A program made the position numbers and the translations under genes. From CAZPQV01 sp964588705 (GTDB lineage: Bacteria; Bacteroidota; Bacteroidia; Flavobacteriales; Weeksellaceae), in NCBI GenBank assembly GCA_964588705.1, contig CAZPQV010000085.1, positions 1-7,793 on the forward strand: DNA of 7,793 bases, in the 5' to 3' direction. Under the pieces are notes generated by a model, which saw only the letters and a program-made list of their open reading frames with translations, did not search any database and was not told the origin of the DNA. Positions 5,571-7,793 of the stretch are shown here, piece by piece. Numbering within the stretch: position 1 is the first letter of the stretch; each line of letters opens with the position of its first letter.

Positions 5571-7491
5571 ATGTCGAAAGAATGTTGTTCAGTGGATGAT
5601 AAACCTATAAACCAAAATACTGATAATCTTGAAGGACACCATGATCACGATGGTCACGATCATTCGCACGGAACGGAAGGGCAAACCACTATGCAAATGT
5701 TTTTGCCGGCAATCATTTCTTTCACTTTGCTGGTCATTGGTCTTGCTTTGGATTACCTCGTAAAACCGGATTGGTTCAGCGGTTGGGTTCGAATTGCACT
5801 ATATGTTTTGGCCTATATTCCGGTTGGATTTCCGGTGTTGAAAGAGGCGTGGCACAGCATTCGTTACAGCGATTTTTTCTCTGAATTTTTCTTAATGGGA
5901 ATTGCTACTGTCGGTGCATTTGCCATTGGCGAATATCCGGAAGGCGTTGCCGTAATGCTTTTTTATTCTGTGGGAGAAGCAGTTCAAGGACTGGCAGTAA
6001 AACGTGCAAAAAACAACATCAAAACACTTTTGGACCAGAGACCGGAGGAAGTCACGATTCTTGAGGATAATCAGCCAAAAACTATAAAAGCAAAAACAGC
6101 TGAAATCGGTCAGATCATCCAGTTGAAACCGGGTGAAAAACTGGCTCTGGACGGTGAATTAATATCCGACTCAGGTTCTTTTAATACCGCTGCTTTAACC
6201 GGAGAAAGTAAACCTGATACAAAGCATAAAGGAGAAAACGTTTTTGCAGGAATGATTAATTTGAATACTGTTTCTCAAGTAAAAATTACCACAAAATATC
6301 AGGATTCGAAACTTTCAAAAATTCTGGAACTGGTTCAGAATGCGACTGCTCAAAAAGCAAAAACTGAGCTGTTCATTAGAAAATTTGCTAAAGTTTATAC
6401 CCCAATTGTGGTTTTCCTCGCGATTGGAATTACACTTCTGCCCTACTTTTTTGTGGAAAATTATGAGTTCCGCGACTGGCTTTATCGGGCACTTATTTTC
6501 CTTGTGATTTCTTGTCCGTGTGCTTTGGTGATTTCAATTCCGCTGGGATATTTTGGTGGAATTGGAGCGGGAAGCCGAAACGGTATTTTATTTAAAGGAG
6601 GAAATTTTCTGGATACATTAGCCAATATTCAGAATGTAGTGATGGATAAAACCGGAACAATGACGGAAGGTGTTTTCAAAGTTCAGGAAGTTCATTTCGA
6701 ACCGGGAATTAATATGGAAGCAATGATGAAATATCTGAATCTTCTGGAAAGCAAATCCACACATCCAATCGCAACCGCCATTCATGAATACGCCGGTGAG
6801 ATAGACCATTCTTTAAGTTTGGAAAACGTGGAAGAAATTGCCGGAAAAGGATTAAAAGGAAACGTTCAGGGCAAAGAGATGCTGGCAGGGAATTTCAAAC
6901 TGATGGAGCAGTTCGGAATTGAATATCAGACGCATCACCAAAATGTTTCAGACACCGTTATTGCCGTTGCTTATGGTGGAAGATTTGTGGGGTATATCAC
7001 GATTTCAGACCAAATAAAAGAAGATGCAGAACGCACTGTTTCCCAATTGAAAAAGTTGGGAGTAAAGACCACCATGCTCAGTGGTGACAAAACTTCGGTT
7101 GTGGAAGAACTCGCCAAAAAAATTGGAATTTCAAACTACTTCGGAGATTTATTACCGGAAGACAAAGTGAATAAGGTAAAAGAGATTAAAGCAAAAAATG
7201 AAACGGTTGCCTTCGTTGGCGATGGCGTGANNNNNNNNNNCGATTGAAACAGCCGACGTGGTGATTCAGGACGACAGACCTTCGAAAATTCCTTTAGCCA
7301 TCAAAATCGGTAAGGAAACCAAGAAAATTGTCTGGCAGAATATTGCATTGGCATTTGGTGTAAAAGCGATTGTTCTCGCACTTGGAGCCGGTGGTTTGGC
7401 AACGATGTGGGAGGCGGTTTTTGCGGATGTGGGTGTGGCTTTGCTGGCGATTTTAAATGCGGTAAGAATACAGAGAATGAAGTTTGAGTGA
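5571..7491 (+). CDS. zntA: Zn2+/Cd2+/Pb2+-exporting P1B-type ATPase (ZntA/CadA family), interrupted by a short assembly gap
   Basis: Inner-membrane pump that exports divalent soft metals using ATP. Residues 1-40 lack an HMA domain but have CC at 5-6 and six His between 23 and 33, a likely metal-binding tail. Eight membrane segments are expected; pairs near 43-95 and 102-140, then about 275-295 and 305-330 precede the gap. Key motifs are TGES (210-213, actuator), CPC (315-317, transport site), DKTGT (359-363, phosphorylated D359), HP (398-399, ATP-binding domain) and GDGV (550-553), with the rest of the GDGxND hinge hidden in the gap. After the gap, a Lys (codon 7363-7365) and DVG (Asp codon 7426-7428) in the last two membrane helices are the P1B-2 signature, arguing for Zn/Cd/Pb rather than Cu or Co. 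The frame shifts from 0 to +1 across the 10-N gap, which is an assembly artefact and not a true frameshift. Estimated true length is about 658 residues. ATG 5571 is the only sensible start. Confidence 0.92.
7231..7240. other. Assembly gap of 10 N inside the P-type ATPase gene
   Basis: The sequence before the gap reads GDGV plus the first base of a codon (A, fitting Asn). The sequence after it resumes in another frame at xCG ATT GAA, giving A-I-E-T-A-D. In P1B ATPases these points are normally about 21 residues apart (the NDAP hinge and the following Asp-rich helix). The real gap is therefore probably near 66 bases and must be a multiple of three to keep the frame. Ten N cannot be the true length. 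Confidence 0.9.
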
Positions 7492-7560
7492 GGGCGGAGA
7501 ACGAAGTTGGAAGCTCGGAGAATGGAGAAAGCTACGAATACACGAATTTATTAACTTTAA
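7492..7560. repeat. Purine-rich and octamer repeats just after the ATPase gene
   Basis: GGAGAA occurs three times in 34 bases (7496-7501, 7517-7522, 7524-7529) within a strongly purine-biased stretch. It is followed by a tandem pair of near-identical octamers, TACGAATA and CACGAATT (7533-7548, core ACGAAT). No coding sequence is supported. Purine-rich GGAAG/GGAGA tracts and ACGAAT repeats are, from memory, common between genes in flavobacterial genomes; that is recollection, not a search result. Confidence 0.4.
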
Positions 7561-7584
7561 ATTTTAATAAAAAAAAACAATATC

Positions 7585-7606
7585 CTCAGTTTTATTGAGA
7601 TTTTTT
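7585..7606 (+). terminator. Weak candidate terminator for the P-type ATPase gene
   Basis: CTCAG (7585-7589) pairs with TTGAG (7595-7599), including one G-T pair, around a 5-base loop. A six-T tract follows at 7601-7606 after a single A. A run of A upstream (7570-7577) could add pairing to the T-tract across a small internal loop. It sits about 95 bases after the stop codon. The short stem keeps this tentative. Confidence 0.45.
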
Positions 7607-7660
7607 AGAGCCTTTATATTCAAATAATAAAACTACCTGTTGTGCATTTAGGATTTTTTT

Positions 7661-7793
7661 TAAACGCAAAGATTTTTAATGATTTATTTAATCTTTTAGC
7701 TAGCAAAGATGACGAATAAATTCGTAATGAAGCATTCTCTTTGTCAAATTCGCTAGCGAATTATTCTTTTGCTCTCTAAAAATTTTAGATTCA
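7661..7793. repeat. Nested inverted repeats, possible dispersed intergenic element, running to the window end
   Basis: No gene is seen here, but the stretch is full of paired arms. AAAGATT (7668-7674) pairs with AATCTTT (7690-7696). CAAAGA (7704-7709) pairs with TCTTTG (7738-7743), enclosing ACGAAT-AA-ATTCGT (7712-7725). AATTCGCTAGCGAATT (7747-7762) is a perfect 16-base palindrome, and TCTAAAA-A-TTTTAGA (7775-7789) is another symmetrical site. GCAAAGAT is directly repeated at 7666-7673 and 7703-7710, and GCTAGC at 7699-7704 and 7752-7757. GCAAAG-rich imperfect palindromic repeats are, from memory, scattered through Chryseobacterium intergenic regions. The element may continue past the window. 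Confidence 0.45.

Noticed and set aside
7258..7491. Separate 77-residue membrane protein gene
   Set aside because: It is the C-terminal end of the P-type ATPase, carrying the last two membrane helices, and is cut off only by the mis-sized 10-N gap.
7661..7793. CRISPR array or tRNA gene in the palindromic tail
   Set aside because: The repeats are short, unevenly spaced and lack uniform spacers. No cloverleaf with acceptor and T-arm consensus can be formed.
1..7793. A new defence or mobile-element system
   Set aside because: Four of the five genes belong to known families (protease, E1, LigA, P1B ATPase). No transposase, integrase, nuclease, toxin-antitoxin or phage gene is visible. Only the small membrane protein is unexplained.

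Overview
This window looks like a chromosomal piece of a Flavobacteriia genome (Bacteroidota), most plausibly the Chryseobacterium/Kaistella branch. The evidence is a type IX secretion C-terminal sorting domain on the protease, a fused E1 alpha/beta 2-oxoacid dehydrogenase of the kind common in Bacteroidota, start codons without Shine-Dalgarno sequences, a Bacteroidota-style TAnnTTTG promoter box ahead of ligA, and moderately AT-rich sequence. The genus is inferred from protein flavour, not proven. Two runs of N (100 and 10 bases) show that this is a draft scaffold.

Layout: (1) positions 2-1159, plus strand, the 3' part of a secreted subtilisin-like (S8) protease that begins outside the window and ends in a T9SS sorting domain; (2) 1248-2930, plus, the E1 alpha/beta fusion, with an assembly gap inside its beta half; (3) 3002-5005, plus, a complete NAD+-dependent DNA ligase (ligA); (4) 5046-5465, minus, an uncharacterised small membrane protein convergent with ligA; (5) 5571-7491, plus, a P1B-2 type Zn2+/Cd2+/Pb2+-exporting ATPase with a His-rich N-terminus and no HMA domain, artificially split by a 10-N gap; (6) 7492-7793, a gene-free AT-rich stretch holding a weak terminator, purine-rich and octamer repeats, and several nested inverted repeats that resemble a dispersed intergenic element.

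The genes do not form one pathway. Terminator-like hairpins follow the protease and the E1 gene, a GC-rich hairpin lies between the convergent ligA and membrane-protein genes, and the ATPase is divergent from the membrane-protein gene. Each gene therefore looks like its own transcription unit: extracellular proteolysis, central 2-oxoacid metabolism, DNA replication/repair, an unknown membrane function and metal efflux. I see no evidence of a new defence system, mobile element or gene cluster. The points most worth checking are the two gaps, the operator-like inverted repeat in the divergent spacer, the unknown membrane protein and the repeat-rich 3' end.
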